Below the pieces are notes generated by a model, which saw only the letters and a list, made by a program, of their open reading frames with translations, did no database searches and had not been told where the DNA came from. Below are positions 1-6,222 of a DNA stretch of 30,573 nucleotides, piece after piece. The stretch spans positions 1-30,573 of IMG/VR virus record IMGVR_UViG_3300042473_000196; one strand, given 5' to 3'. Positions within the stretch are counted from its first letter, which is position 1; each line of letters opens with the position of its first letter. The position numbers and the translations under genes were made by a program. The stretch is from a virus.

Positions 1-127
1 TTTACGAGTCAAAAGGTTGGATGGTTGGTAAAAACAAAATGAAAGATTGGAAAGCTGCTATTCGAACTTGGGTAAAACCTAAACAAGAAATACAACAACA
101 ACGAATTATAATCGACTAATTATGTAT
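1..127. repeat. Terminal direct repeat, left copy (contig closure overlap)
   Basis: Bases 1-127 are identical to 30447-30573. The repeat cuts through the 3' end of the replication initiator gene and the first bases of the helicase gene, and it has no boundary features of its own. A 127-base overlap equals a k-mer size commonly used by de Bruijn assemblers, so I read it as an assembly overlap that proves circularity (or circular permutation) rather than as a biological terminal repeat. Confidence 0.93.
3..119 (+). pseudogene. 3' fragment of the replication initiator gene (duplicate caused by contig overlap)
   Basis: The frame starting at base 3 reads YESKGWMVGKNKMKDW and continues to a TAA at 117-119. 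This is identical to the C-terminus of the initiator at 29966-30565. It is not a separate gene: once the contig is circularised it is simply the end of that gene, two bases before the helicase start. Confidence 0.9.
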
Positions 128-1156
128 AAAAGACTAACTGAATTAAACACGGAACTATTTACACTTAGACACGAAAAGAACGTAAGAGGTAAATCGGTTG
201 GATGGGATTGGGATTTACTACCCTATACAATTAAAGAAGGTTGCACAACGTACATAGGTGCTGCTCCAGCAAGTGGTAAAACAGAATTATGGTTTGAGTT
301 TCTTATAAACCTTTCGTGTTTACATAACTGGAATCATGTCATATTTTCACCTGAAACAGGAAGCGCAGCTGAAATATACGCAGAACTTTGTTATAAGTAT
401 ATCGGAAAACCTTATACTCAAGGTGAGTACGGAATGAATAACGCTGAGTTGGTAAGGGCCCAAATGTTTATTGATGAACACTTTATTGTAATTGACCCAA
501 TAGATGAAGATTTAACGCTTGAAAAGTTTTATGAGTTAGTAGATGAGATTGAACGTAAACACGAAATAACGATTCACACTACAACGATTGACCCTTGGAA
601 TGAACTAACTGAAAACTTTATACATTCTGACTTAGGACGTGAGGATAAATATCTTAGCCGTATTTTAGGACTTGCAAGAAAAAACGCAAGAAAGACGAAC
701 CGACATAACTGCATTATAAACCACGTTCGTGACCAACCAATGGTTCACGCTAAAACGATTGCAGGAACTGAAATAAGTTATTTTCCTATTCCTTCCGCTC
801 GTGACTTCGCAGGAGGTCAAGTATGGTTTCGAAAAGGTTTAAGCGTTTTAATTCCTTGGCGACCCCCAAAAGATTTATTATTAAGTGATGGAACAGGAGC
901 GCAAGAAAACGAAGTTCATTTAAAAGTAGCAAAGAGCAAACCGAAAGGAGTTTCAAAAAACGGAATTTACAAGTTATATTTAGACACTCAAAAATATCAG
1001 TATTATATGTTAGATAAATTTGGTAATAAAGTTTACGCTCAACGAAAACACGAACCAACAAAACCTAAACAACTTCCTTTAATTGAACCCGATATAGTTA
1101 ACGGAAAAGAATTACTTTCGTTTAGTGAAAAGATGAAAAAAGACGTGCCGTTTTAA
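122..1156 (+). CDS. RecA/DnaB-type replicative helicase (P-loop ATPase)
   Basis: This 344-residue protein has a Walker A motif, GAAPASGKT, at residues 46-54. A beta strand and acidic turn follow (HVIFSPETG, about 72-80). A Walker B-like strand ends in D157 (HTTTIDPWNEL) and a sensor-like INHVRDQ lies near 199-205. This order is that of RecA-fold hexameric helicases of the DnaB/Twinkle group. No primase domain is seen, and at 344 residues it is essentially the ATPase domain alone. It starts two bases after the stop of the DnaD/O-like initiator once the circle is closed, so the pair probably form an initiator plus helicase unit. It could instead be a helicase loader or RepA-like ATPase. The fold is secure and the exact role is inferred. 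Confidence 0.85.
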   Translation: MYKRLTELNTELFTLRHEKNVRGKSVGWDWDLLPYTIKEGCTTYIGAAPASGKTELWFEFLINLSCLHNWNHVIFSPETGSAAEIYAELCYKYIGKPYTQGEYGMNNAELVRAQMFIDEHFIVIDPIDEDLTLEKFYELVDEIERKHEITIHTTTIDPWNELTENFIHSDLGREDKYLSRILGLARKNARKTNRHNCIINHVRDQPMVHAKTIAGTEISYFPIPSARDFAGGQVWFRKGLSVLIPWRPPKDLLLSDGTGAQENEVHLKVAKSKPKGVSKNGIYKLYLDTQKYQYYMLDKFGNKVYAQRKHEPTKPKQLPLIEPDIVNGKELLSFSEKMKKDVPF

Positions 1157-1166
1157 TTTAAGAAAT

Positions 1167-1343
1167 ATGATAAAATTTTATAAGAAAAAGACAAATAATT
1201 TAAACGACGGTGAAATGTTTAAATTTATGAATGAAGAAACCAATTATATTGTAGTTGATTATGTTTATTATACTAAAGTTGGTTACTCCAAAAAAAAATT
1301 ATTGCCTTTTGATGTTTATGTAAGAACTAATAAAACTTTGTAA
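1167..1343 (+). CDS. Hypothetical 58-residue basic protein
   Basis: A short open frame starts with ATG ten bases after the helicase stop and runs 58 codons to TAA. The product (MIKFYKKKTNNLNDGEMFKF at the start) is rich in lysine and aromatic residues, with alternating hydrophobic residues (YIVVDYVYYTKVGY) that suggest a small beta-sheet protein. I do not recognise a family. It fills the gap between helicase and the next gene, in the same direction and with the same AT-rich codon use, which is the main reason for calling it. No signal peptide or membrane segment is apparent. Confidence 0.55.
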   Translation: MIKFYKKKTNNLNDGEMFKFMNEETNYIVVDYVYYTKVGYSKKKLLPFDVYVRTNKTL

Positions 1344-1383
1344 AACGCAAATTGCAAATTATAACAAGCAAAAACACGAATAA

Positions 1384-1677
1384 ATGAACGAACTGACTAT
1401 TATAACTGGCAAAGTAAATTTAGACACTACTTATTTAAAGATTAAACTAAGTTTAGAGGAGATTAAAGAAAAACACGGAACAAGAACCGATTTAATACAT
1501 TCAATGGAGCGTAGTTTAGTAGACCTTCAACAAGTTAAAATTAGTTACGATGCGATCGAAAAAGAACTAAGGGCAGCACTACAGCAAAACTTCCGACTTG
1601 AAAAGCTATTAATGGAAGAAAAGTTCAAAGTTCGTGATTTAGAAATACAGTTAAAAATGAAAGATGCCACGTTGTAA
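1384..1677 (+). CDS. Hypothetical coiled-coil protein
   Basis: This 97-residue protein is almost entirely predicted helix. Residues 18-95 are dense in Glu, Lys and Leu with heptad-like spacing (SLEEIKEKHG, ELRAALQQNFRLEKLLMEE), which suggests a coiled coil. The ATG is preceded by AAAACACGAATAA. The gene overlaps the downstream NinG-like gene by 14 bases, so the two are probably translationally coupled. I recognise no catalytic motif. A structural or accessory role in replication or recombination is only inferred from position. Confidence 0.75.
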   Translation: MNELTIITGKVNLDTTYLKIKLSLEEIKEKHGTRTDLIHSMERSLVDLQQVKISYDAIEKELRAALQQNFRLEKLLMEEKFKVRDLEIQLKMKDATL

Positions 1678-2185
1678 AAACTGCAAAGAGAAATTTGAGC
1701 AAGTTAGGTTTAATCAAAAATTTTGTTTAGAAGCTGATTGCGTCCGTGTTTGGGTAGAATCCGAAAAGGCGAAACAATGGAAAAAGACGAAACAAAAAGC
1801 GAAGTTAGATTTAATGACTTTATCTGACTATCTTAAATTAGCCCAACAAGTGTTTAACAAATGGATCAACTTACGAGATAATGGCTTACCTTGTATAAGC
1901 TGTGATAAACCAATAACAGGACGTGTAAACGCTTCGCACTTTTGGAATGCAAACAACCATTACAACGTTCGATTTAATGAAGATAACGTACATAGTTCCT
2001 GCATTACGTGCAATCAATTTTTATCAGGCAATCTTTTGGAGTATAGAACACGCCTTATTTCAAAGATAGGTGAACAAAGATTTAATATTTTAGAAGCTGA
2101 AAGTAAGAAAACACGGAAGTTCACAATTGAAGAACTAAAAGAAATAATAGCTACCTACAAAAAAAAGATTAAAGAATATGAATGA
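1664..2185 (+). CDS. ninG: NinG/Rap-family recombination protein
   Basis: This 173-residue protein opens with a small zinc-ribbon-like cluster (C4, C7, C21, C26). A second, HNH-like metal site follows: C77 and C80 in GLPCISC, H92 in NASHFW, H110 in DNVHSSC, then C113 and C116 in CITC. The central layout CxxC, xASH, FNEDNVHxxCxxCN, LSGN, EYR is characteristic of phage lambda NinG (Rap), which helps resolve recombination intermediates. Its length is a little below that of lambda NinG. It sits with ERF and a YqaJ-like exonuclease in the recombination block. The start overlaps the upstream gene by 14 bases, and its end overlaps the next start by eight. Confidence 0.87.
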   Translation: MPRCKNCKEKFEQVRFNQKFCLEADCVRVWVESEKAKQWKKTKQKAKLDLMTLSDYLKLAQQVFNKWINLRDNGLPCISCDKPITGRVNASHFWNANNHYNVRFNEDNVHSSCITCNQFLSGNLLEYRTRLISKIGEQRFNILEAESKKTRKFTIEELKEIIATYKKKIKEYE

Positions 2186-2360
2186 TATATTACAAGAAAT
2201 ATGGGATAACGTTCCTAAACCACTTAAAAAAGCTGATTATTGTTTCTATGTTGGAAAAGGTTATAAAAACGTTCCTAAGCAATTTAAACGCAAATTAGTC
2301 ATAGTAATTTATATTATAGATGACTTTCAAATATATTACGCTCCAAAAATTTTAATTTAA
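2178..2360 (+). CDS. Hypothetical 60-residue protein
   Basis: This small open frame overlaps the end of ninG by eight bases and ends just before a promoter element. The product has an acidic, helical N-terminus (MNDILQEIWDNVPKPL) and a basic and then hydrophobic C-terminal half (KRKLVIVIYIIDDFQIYYAP) that looks like paired beta strands rather than a membrane span. No family is recognised. Overlap with the upstream gene and matching codon use support it as a real, translationally coupled gene. Confidence 0.65.
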   Translation: MNDILQEIWDNVPKPLKKADYCFYVGKGYKNVPKQFKRKLVIVIYIIDDFQIYYAPKILI

Positions 2361-2368
2361 AATAGAGT

Positions 2369-2394
2369 TATATTAAAAAGAATATTTAATTTTG
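2369..2394 (+). promoter_or_regulatory. Phage promoter P1 (TATATTAAAAAG box plus -7 TAATTTTG)
   Basis: The box TATATTAAAAAG (2369-2380) is followed six bases later by TAATTTTG (2387-2394), a match to the Bacteroidota -7 consensus TAnnTTTG. AAACAATTAA follows at 2397-2406 near the expected start of transcription. The -33 TTG is absent (GAG instead). Three other sites share the same arrangement. It should drive the genes from 2417 onward. Confidence 0.7.
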
Positions 2395-2416
2395 AGAAAC
2401 AATTAAAACTAAAATT

Positions 2417-2650
2417 ATGAAAAAGTATTATTGGACTACTAAAACAGGTCAAAAGATTGATGTTGATTTAATGGGCGAAAACCATTTGAGAAACACTTTA
2501 AAAATGATTTTGCGTAACATCGAAAACGCGGAAGCCAAAGAACGTGAAATTAGAAAAACACGATTCGAACTAAATGGCGATATAGCTCAAGACCATTACG
2601 ATCAAATGAGTTTAGCTGAATATGAAGATGTAATGCGTTATGGATTTTAA
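2417..2650 (+). CDS. Hypothetical 77-residue protein
   Basis: This is the first gene downstream of promoter P1. The product is charged and mostly helical, with RNIENAEAKEREIRKTRFEL in the middle and an acidic end (MSLAEYEDVMRYGF). I see no metal site, membrane segment or recognised domain. Its start lies in the context AAACTAAAATTATGA, and the same 15 bases recur exactly at the start of the next gene (2649-2663). Small charged proteins like this are common in phage early regions. The function is unknown. Confidence 0.75.
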   Translation: MKKYYWTTKTGQKIDVDLMGENHLRNTLKMILRNIENAEAKEREIRKTRFELNGDIAQDHYDQMSLAEYEDVMRYGF

Positions 2651-2659
2651 ACTAAAATT

Positions 2660-3109
2660 ATGACACGAGAAGAAAGATGCAAGTTAGCTATTGAGCGAGG
2701 ATATACCTACGATCCTGAAACTGGGTTTATTTATAATAAATTTGGTAAAACTTCAAAGCCACTAAATCATAGTTATATTTCAATTGGTATAGCATTAAAT
2801 GGTAAAACTTATAGAATACTTGGACATCAATTTGCTTGGTATTGGGTAAATAAAGAATGTGTTGAATTTATTGATCATATTAATGCAGTTAAAACAGATA
2901 ATAGAATTTGTAATTTACGAGCTGTTACACACCAACAAAATCACTTTAATAGAATAACAGCAAAAGGTTATCATTGGCATATATCATCGCAAAAATATAT
3001 TGCTCAAATTAGAATTAATTATAAAGCAATTCATTTAGGTTTATTCAATACCGAAGAAGAAGCCCGAAGCGCATATTTAGCAGCAAAAGAAATTTATCAT
3101 AAAATTTAA
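2660..3109 (+). CDS. HNH homing-type endonuclease with AP2-like DNA-binding domain
   Basis: This 149-residue protein has an HNH core around residues 55-98: LGHQFAWYW, IDHIN with H73, the D80-N81 pair, NLR, and the QQNHFNR segment typical of free-standing phage HNH enzymes. The C-terminal third (KGYHWHISSQKYIAQIRI, then HLGLFNTEEEARSAYLAA) is a textbook AP2-type DNA-binding domain. Such HNH-AP2 proteins are usually selfish homing endonucleases. It is inserted between an early gene and ERF, has its own ATG in a copied leader, and is more AT-rich in codon choice than the structural genes. Its target is unknown. The interrupted terL is one candidate site, but nothing here ties them together. Confidence 0.88.
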   Translation: MTREERCKLAIERGYTYDPETGFIYNKFGKTSKPLNHSYISIGIALNGKTYRILGHQFAWYWVNKECVEFIDHINAVKTDNRICNLRAVTHQQNHFNRITAKGYHWHISSQKYIAQIRINYKAIHLGLFNTEEEARSAYLAAKEIYHKI

Positions 3110-3117
3110 ATTCTTTA

Positions 3118-3147
3118 TTGTTATATTAAAAAGAATAGTTATATTTG
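3118..3147 (+). promoter_or_regulatory. Phage promoter P2 (TTG, TATATTAAAAAG box, -7 TATATTTG)
   Basis: TTG (3118-3120) is followed by the box TATATTAAAAAG (3122-3133) and TATATTTG (3140-3147), with 19 bases between TTG and the -7 box as expected for Bacteroidota promoters. AAACAATTAA follows at 3150-3159, and the ERF start codon is at 3170. This is one of the two best copies of the four-copy phage promoter element. Confidence 0.82.
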
Positions 3148-3169
3148 TCAAACAATTAAAATTTATATT

Positions 3170-3682
3170 ATGAAAAAGTTATTAGAAATTCAGGCAGAAT
3201 TAAAATGTCCAAAGGGAAGTTTAAACAAGTTTGGTAATTACAAGTATCGTAGTGCTGAACAGATTTTAGAATCGGCAAAGCCTATCTTACTAAAACACGG
3301 AGCAACGTTAATCCTTAGCGATGATATTATCCAGGTAGGCAACAAGCTATTTTTAAAAGCAACGGCAACTTTAAAAACCGATGACGGAACAGCAGAAGTT
3401 TTAGGATGGGCAGAACTTGGCGAACATAAGGGAATGTCAAGTGAACAATGCACGGGCACAGCTTCAAGTTACGCTCGTAAATACGCATTGAATGGTTTAT
3501 TCTTAATTGATGAAACTGAAAGCGACCCTGATTCAAAAAACAACAAGAAAGCTGAAAAAATAGATAATGAACGTTTTGAAAAAGCAGTTGAAGCAATACG
3601 TAACGGGGAATTTAGTATTGAACAGTTACAAGCGAAGTTTGAATTAACTGAATTACAACAAAAAGCATTGTTACTGATATGA
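3170..3682 (+). CDS. erf: ERF-superfamily single-strand annealing protein
   Basis: The 170-residue product carries the ERF-family signature: an N-terminal LLEIQAELKCPKGSLNKFG with NYKYRSAEQILESAKPIL, a beta-rich core with TATLKTDDG, then the conserved CTGTASSYARKYALNGLF near residues 97-114 followed by an acidic LIDETESDPDS. These proteins anneal complementary single strands during phage recombination and replication. The last 40 residues are a separate helical tail. It is directly under promoter P2 and overlaps the exonuclease gene by four bases (ATGA), the usual annealase-exonuclease pairing. Confidence 0.92.
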   Translation: MKKLLEIQAELKCPKGSLNKFGNYKYRSAEQILESAKPILLKHGATLILSDDIIQVGNKLFLKATATLKTDDGTAEVLGWAELGEHKGMSSEQCTGTASSYARKYALNGLFLIDETESDPDSKNNKKAEKIDNERFEKAVEAIRNGEFSIEQLQAKFELTELQQKALLLI

Positions 3683-4350
3683 AAATACGAGCATCACAAA
3701 TAGGAAAAGTAATGAGTCTCCCCAAAACAAAAGGGGAGGTTCTTTCTAAAACTACAAAGACCTACGTTCAGGAACTTGCAATAGAACATAAATACGGAAT
3801 CCGTAAAGAGTTTTGGAGCAGGTATACGGACAAAGGTAACGAAGTAGAAAACGATGGAATAGAACTTGTTAACGATGTGTTGAATTTAGGCTTTATTTAC
3901 AAGAATGAAGAGAATTTAACAAACGATTATTTAACTGGAACGCCAGACGTAAACACGAATGAAATTCTTTTAGACGTTAAATGCAGTTGGGATGCTACAA
4001 CGTTTCCATTTTTTGAAAGCGAATGTCCGAACAAAGATTATTACTATCAATTACAAGGTTATATGTGGTTAACAGGAAAAGACGAAGCCTTATTATGTTA
4101 TTGCTTAGTAAATACTCCATTTCAGATTGTAGAAGATGAAGTTAGGCGTGAACATTGGAAACAAGGGTTAATTGATGAAAACTTGGATGTAAGAGATTTT
4201 GTGCAGTCTAAACATAACTTTGACCACATACCAAAAGAAAAGCGCGTAAAAGCCTTTAAAATAGCAAAAGACGAAAGTGTAATAGAACAAATTAAAGAAA
4301 GAATAGAGTTAGCAAGAGTATATTATAACAATTTAATAAATGAATTATGA
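3679..4350 (+). CDS. YqaJ-like PD-(D/E)XK recombination exonuclease
   Basis: This 223-residue protein starts with KIRASQIGKVM, as in YqaJ-type viral recombinases. The nuclease core is visible as DKGNEVENDGIEL (E55), TGTPDV (D90) and LLDVKCSW (D99 and K101), followed by a QLQGYMWLTG helix that normally closes the active site. Such enzymes resect double-stranded ends to provide single strands for the annealing protein encoded immediately upstream. The ATG overlaps the erf stop (ATGA). Its length fits the family. Another PD-(D/E)XK role is possible but less likely beside erf. Confidence 0.88.
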   Translation: MKIRASQIGKVMSLPKTKGEVLSKTTKTYVQELAIEHKYGIRKEFWSRYTDKGNEVENDGIELVNDVLNLGFIYKNEENLTNDYLTGTPDVNTNEILLDVKCSWDATTFPFFESECPNKDYYYQLQGYMWLTGKDEALLCYCLVNTPFQIVEDEVRREHWKQGLIDENLDVRDFVQSKHNFDHIPKEKRVKAFKIAKDESVIEQIKERIELARVYYNNLINEL

Positions 4351-4811
4351 GAAAAACATATGTAAGACAAAATAGTATTAATAGGTATTATAAGTTACTA
4401 AATGAAGTAAAAGATAGAATAGATAAAAATAGCGTTACGTCTTTGCACGATTTACTTAGAAAACACAATGTGTCAAATGATTGGAATACGTTTTTAAAAT
4501 TACATAATATTGTTTATAAGAATCAATATGGGTTTTTTGAGTGGAATAAAAGTATTGCAGTTAGCATTAAATTAGTTCAAAAATACAGGGCATATAAAAG
4601 TGAGTTAAATAAAAAATATAGAGTAAATAATAATCAACCTGAAATAAAATTTGATATGCCACAAACACCATTACCACCGAAACCAAAAACACGAACAAAA
4701 CCTTATAAGGATAAGATGAAAGAAAAAGTAAATAATGCAAAACAATTAAAGACACCTATTCAACAAAATGAGTATGGAGTTATTCGTAAATTTTTAAAAT
4801 GGTTATGGTAA
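4347..4811 (+). CDS. Hypothetical protein next to the recombination exonuclease
   Basis: This 154-residue basic protein overlaps the exonuclease gene by four bases (ATGA). The N-terminal two thirds look helical (INRYYKLLNEVKDRIDKN, SLHDLLRKHNVSNDWNTFLK). The stretch from about residue 103 is a proline- and lysine-rich linker (QTPLPPKPKTRTKPYKDK), and the end is hydrophobic (VIRKFLKWLW). It may be a DNA-binding accessory protein with a flexible tail, but I recognise no family. Codon use is among the most AT-rich of the window. Confidence 0.75.
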   Translation: MRKTYVRQNSINRYYKLLNEVKDRIDKNSVTSLHDLLRKHNVSNDWNTFLKLHNIVYKNQYGFFEWNKSIAVSIKLVQKYRAYKSELNKKYRVNNNQPEIKFDMPQTPLPPKPKTRTKPYKDKMKEKVNNAKQLKTPIQQNEYGVIRKFLKWLW

Positions 4812-4999
4812 TGAAAAATGAACTAAAAGAAATGGGTTACTATATTAACTCAACAAGAGAAGACCAATTAGTACAAATCAAAGCAATACAACGTGGTAAA
4901 CTTTGGTATGAAATAATTAGGCAACACGACAAAAACACGATTACTGAATTTTGTTGTACGGAAACACGATTTAAAAACCTATATATTGAAAAAAGATGA
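4811..4999 (+). CDS. Hypothetical 62-residue protein
   Basis: The frame opens at 4799, but the third ATG at 4811 overlaps the upstream stop in the TAATG arrangement used elsewhere in this phage, so I place the start there. The product (MKNELKEMGYYINSTREDQL at its start) reads like a small alpha/beta protein, with strands QIKAIQRGKLWYEIIRQ and TITEFCCTETRF. Two adjacent cysteines are present but no metal-site pattern. No family is recognised. The next frame overlaps its stop (ATGA). Confidence 0.65.
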   Translation: MKNELKEMGYYINSTREDQLVQIKAIQRGKLWYEIIRQHDKNTITEFCCTETRFKNLYIEKR

Positions 5000-5079
5000 G
5001 CAAAACAAGCACAAGAAGTAAAATCGAAGTCTTAAAGCAATGGCTTCAAAGTATAAACCCAATAAAATATATTAAGTAA
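4996..5079 (+). CDS. Possible 27-residue micropeptide
   Basis: An ATG overlapping the upstream stop (ATGA) opens a 27-codon frame that ends in TAA directly abutting the ATG of the next gene. The sequence starts MSKTSTRSKIEVLKQWLQ and is basic and amphipathic. The exact fit between two flanking genes, with an overlap on one side and zero gap on the other, is the only evidence that it is translated. It could serve merely to couple translation. Confidence 0.42.
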   Translation: MSKTSTRSKIEVLKQWLQSINPIKYIK

Positions 5080-5322
5080 ATGGAAAAGAAAGACAACACC
5101 GGAGTGTTATTCACTAACAACAAGCGAGAAAAGGAAACGCATCCGCATTACAATGGCAAAGCTACAATTAACGGAACTGATTATTATGTTTCAAGTTGGG
5201 TAAAAGAAGGTAAAACGGGAAAGTTTCTAAGTTTAAGTTTTAAACCCGTACAGGAACAAACGCAAGGCTCAAAACCTAACTACGGTAACAAAGATTTTGA
5301 CGATTTTTTAAATAACTTATGA
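5080..5322 (+). CDS. Small SSB-like / phage single-strand-binding candidate
   Basis: This 80-residue protein begins MEKKDNTGVLFTNNKREKE and continues with a compact beta pattern (GKATINGTDYYVSSWVKEGKTG, then KFLSLSFKP), an arrangement common in small OB-fold-like phage proteins. It ends in a flexible segment and an acidic, aromatic tail (DFDDFLNNL) that resembles the protein-docking tail of single-strand-binding proteins. It sits in the recombination block after erf and the exonuclease. The SSB role is an inference from this tail and the context. It could equally be an uncharacterised conserved phage protein of the same short type. Confidence 0.7.
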   Translation: MEKKDNTGVLFTNNKREKETHPHYNGKATINGTDYYVSSWVKEGKTGKFLSLSFKPVQEQTQGSKPNYGNKDFDDFLNNL

Positions 5323-5522
5323 AACAAGTAGCACAGGTTTTAAGCGAAGCGAATGAAGTAACGAGGTTAATGATTAGACACTACTTACAAAAACACGAAT
5401 TAAGCCTAAACGCTTTTTCTAAGTTAGTAGAGATAAAACAACCTAACCTTCATAAGTTTTTAAACGGAAGTAACCTATCGAGTAGGTCAATAGAAAAGCT
5501 CGGTGAGTTTTTTAGTAAATAA
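5319..5522 (+). CDS. XRE/Cro-like helix-turn-helix protein
   Basis: The 67-residue product is a single helix-turn-helix domain: LQKHELSLNAFSKLVEI gives the first helices and QPNLHKFLNGS is a typical recognition helix of the XRE/Cro group, followed by RSIEKLGEFF. There is no second domain, so it resembles Cro or a small transcriptional switch more than a CI repressor. It overlaps the SSB-like gene by four bases and is the last gene before the non-coding island. The four TATATTAAAAAG promoter boxes are natural candidates for its binding site, but this is only a guess. Confidence 0.8.
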   Translation: MKQVAQVLSEANEVTRLMIRHYLQKHELSLNAFSKLVEIKQPNLHKFLNGSNLSSRSIEKLGEFFSK

Positions 5523-5528
5523 AAGGTT

Positions 5529-5624
5529 AGTCAGGATGCGAAGTATGGGTAACGCAGCCATTATCAGGTGCTCCACTGTAAAGATATGAACAGGGCGCTG
5601 GGGGTTCGAGTCCTCCCCTGACTA
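5529..5624 (+). tRNA. Degenerate class II (Leu-like) tRNA, anticodon uncertain
   Basis: A perfect 7-bp acceptor stem joins AGTCAGG (5529-5535) to CCTGACT (5617-5623), with A5624 as discriminator. The T arm is GGGGG-TTCGAGT-CCTCC (5600-5616). The D arm is GCG (5538-5540) with CGC (5553-5555) around a loop containing GGG. A long variable arm CC(A)CTGT / ACAGGG spans 5573-5595, as in Leu and Ser tRNAs. The anticodon arm is abnormal: only AGC/GCT (5556-5558 and 5570-5572) pairs, around an 11-base loop CATTATCAGGT. Aligned from the 3' side, the anticodon would be CAG (Leu). Aligned from the 5' side it would be ATC. It may be decayed, non-decoding or modified in function. CCA is not encoded. Confidence 0.62.
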
Positions 5625-5635
5625 CTAAAATTTAA

Positions 5636-5762
5636 TTTGCCCTAAGTACACGGGAACGTAAACGCAACTCACATCCCATTAGAACTGTGCGCTCAGGTTG
5701 CCCTAATCGTAAGTAGGCAAAGTTGGTAACTCTTTTAGGTGTTGTATAGCAAAAGTTACATT
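5636..5762 (+). ncRNA. Structured non-coding RNA candidate
   Basis: No convincing open frame covers this stretch, yet it is rich in complementary segments. TTTGCC (5636-5641) can pair with GGCAAA (5716-5721), while a second copy, TTGCC (5698-5702), competes for the same partner. GTAACT (5726-5731) pairs with AGTTAC (5754-5759). The repeat TTGCCCTAA occurs twice (5637-5645, 5698-5706), and its CCTAA can also meet TTAGG (5735-5739). A strong terminator follows directly, so the region is probably transcribed as the 3' end of the early transcript or of the tRNA transcript. The RNA class is not recognised. Confidence 0.45.
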
Positions 5763-5765
5763 AAG

Positions 5766-5795
5766 GCGGAACATAAAAAATTCCGCTTTTTTTTT
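5766..5795 (+). terminator. Intrinsic terminator ending the early/tRNA transcript
   Basis: GCGGAA (5766-5771) pairs perfectly with TTCCGC (5781-5786) around a nine-base A-rich loop, followed by nine T residues (5787-5795). It separates the replication/recombination transcript from promoter P3. Confidence 0.9.
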
Positions 5796-5805
5796 ATTCT
5801 TTTTG

Positions 5806-5835
5806 TTGTTATATTAAAAAGTATTATTATATTTG
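5806..5835 (+). promoter_or_regulatory. Phage promoter P3 (TTG, TATATTAAAAAG box, -7 TATATTTG)
   Basis: TTG (5806-5808), the box TATATTAAAAAG (5810-5821) and TATATTTG (5828-5835) have the same spacing as promoter P2, with 19 bases between TTG and the -7 box. CAACAATTAA follows (5838-5847). It lies just after a terminator and ahead of the zinc-finger, sigma-factor and terminase genes, and no terminator is seen between it and the end of the capsid gene, so it may open the late transcript. Confidence 0.83.
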
Positions 5836-5865
5836 TTCAACAATTAACAATTAAAAACACGAATT

Positions 5866-6222
5866 ATGAAAGATTTAACAAGACATTGTCAAGAATGTGA
5901 TGGTTGGGGAACTATAACAATCGAACACAACGGGACAGAAATTCCTTATTTGCAGGATATAGTTGATTATGAATGCATGTCATGTTCAGGAACTGGTGAG
6001 CAATTAGACCCTGATTTAATTGAAGAACGTATCGGGATAGTTGACGACATGATACAAGGAATGCAAGGGCGTATTAGAATGTTAAGCGACTTTATTAAGA
6101 CTGCAAAGAAGGGTTATTTACCTAATTTAGCGCAGAAATACACGGATAGGTTAGAACTTTGCTCAAAAGGGTTAGGTCGTTTGTTGAACTATAAAAGAAA
6201 ATTGCATAACTTAGTCGGGTGA
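5866..6222 (+). CDS. DnaJ-type zinc-finger protein with helical tail
   Basis: The 118-residue product has a split zinc site near its N-terminus: CQECDGWGT (C8, C11) and CMSCSGTGE, each of the CxxCxGxG type found in DnaJ central domains. The remaining 65 residues are helical with a probable hairpin (LIEERIGIVDDMIQGMQGRI, then DRLELCSKGLGRLLNYKRKL). It is the first gene under promoter P3, just ahead of the sigma-like factor. A regulatory or nucleic-acid-binding role is plausible but not shown. The start is the ATG in the context AACACGAATTATG. Confidence 0.8.
   Translation: MKDLTRHCQECDGWGTITIEHNGTEIPYLQDIVDYECMSCSGTGEQLDPDLIEERIGIVDDMIQGMQGRIRMLSDFIKTAKKGYLPNLAQKYTDRLELCSKGLGRLLNYKRKLHNLVG

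Noticed and set aside
5529-5624. tRNA as an integration (att) site
   Set aside because: There is no recombinase gene in the closed genome, and the tRNA is complete with its own 5' part, not a 3' fragment as usual for att sites.
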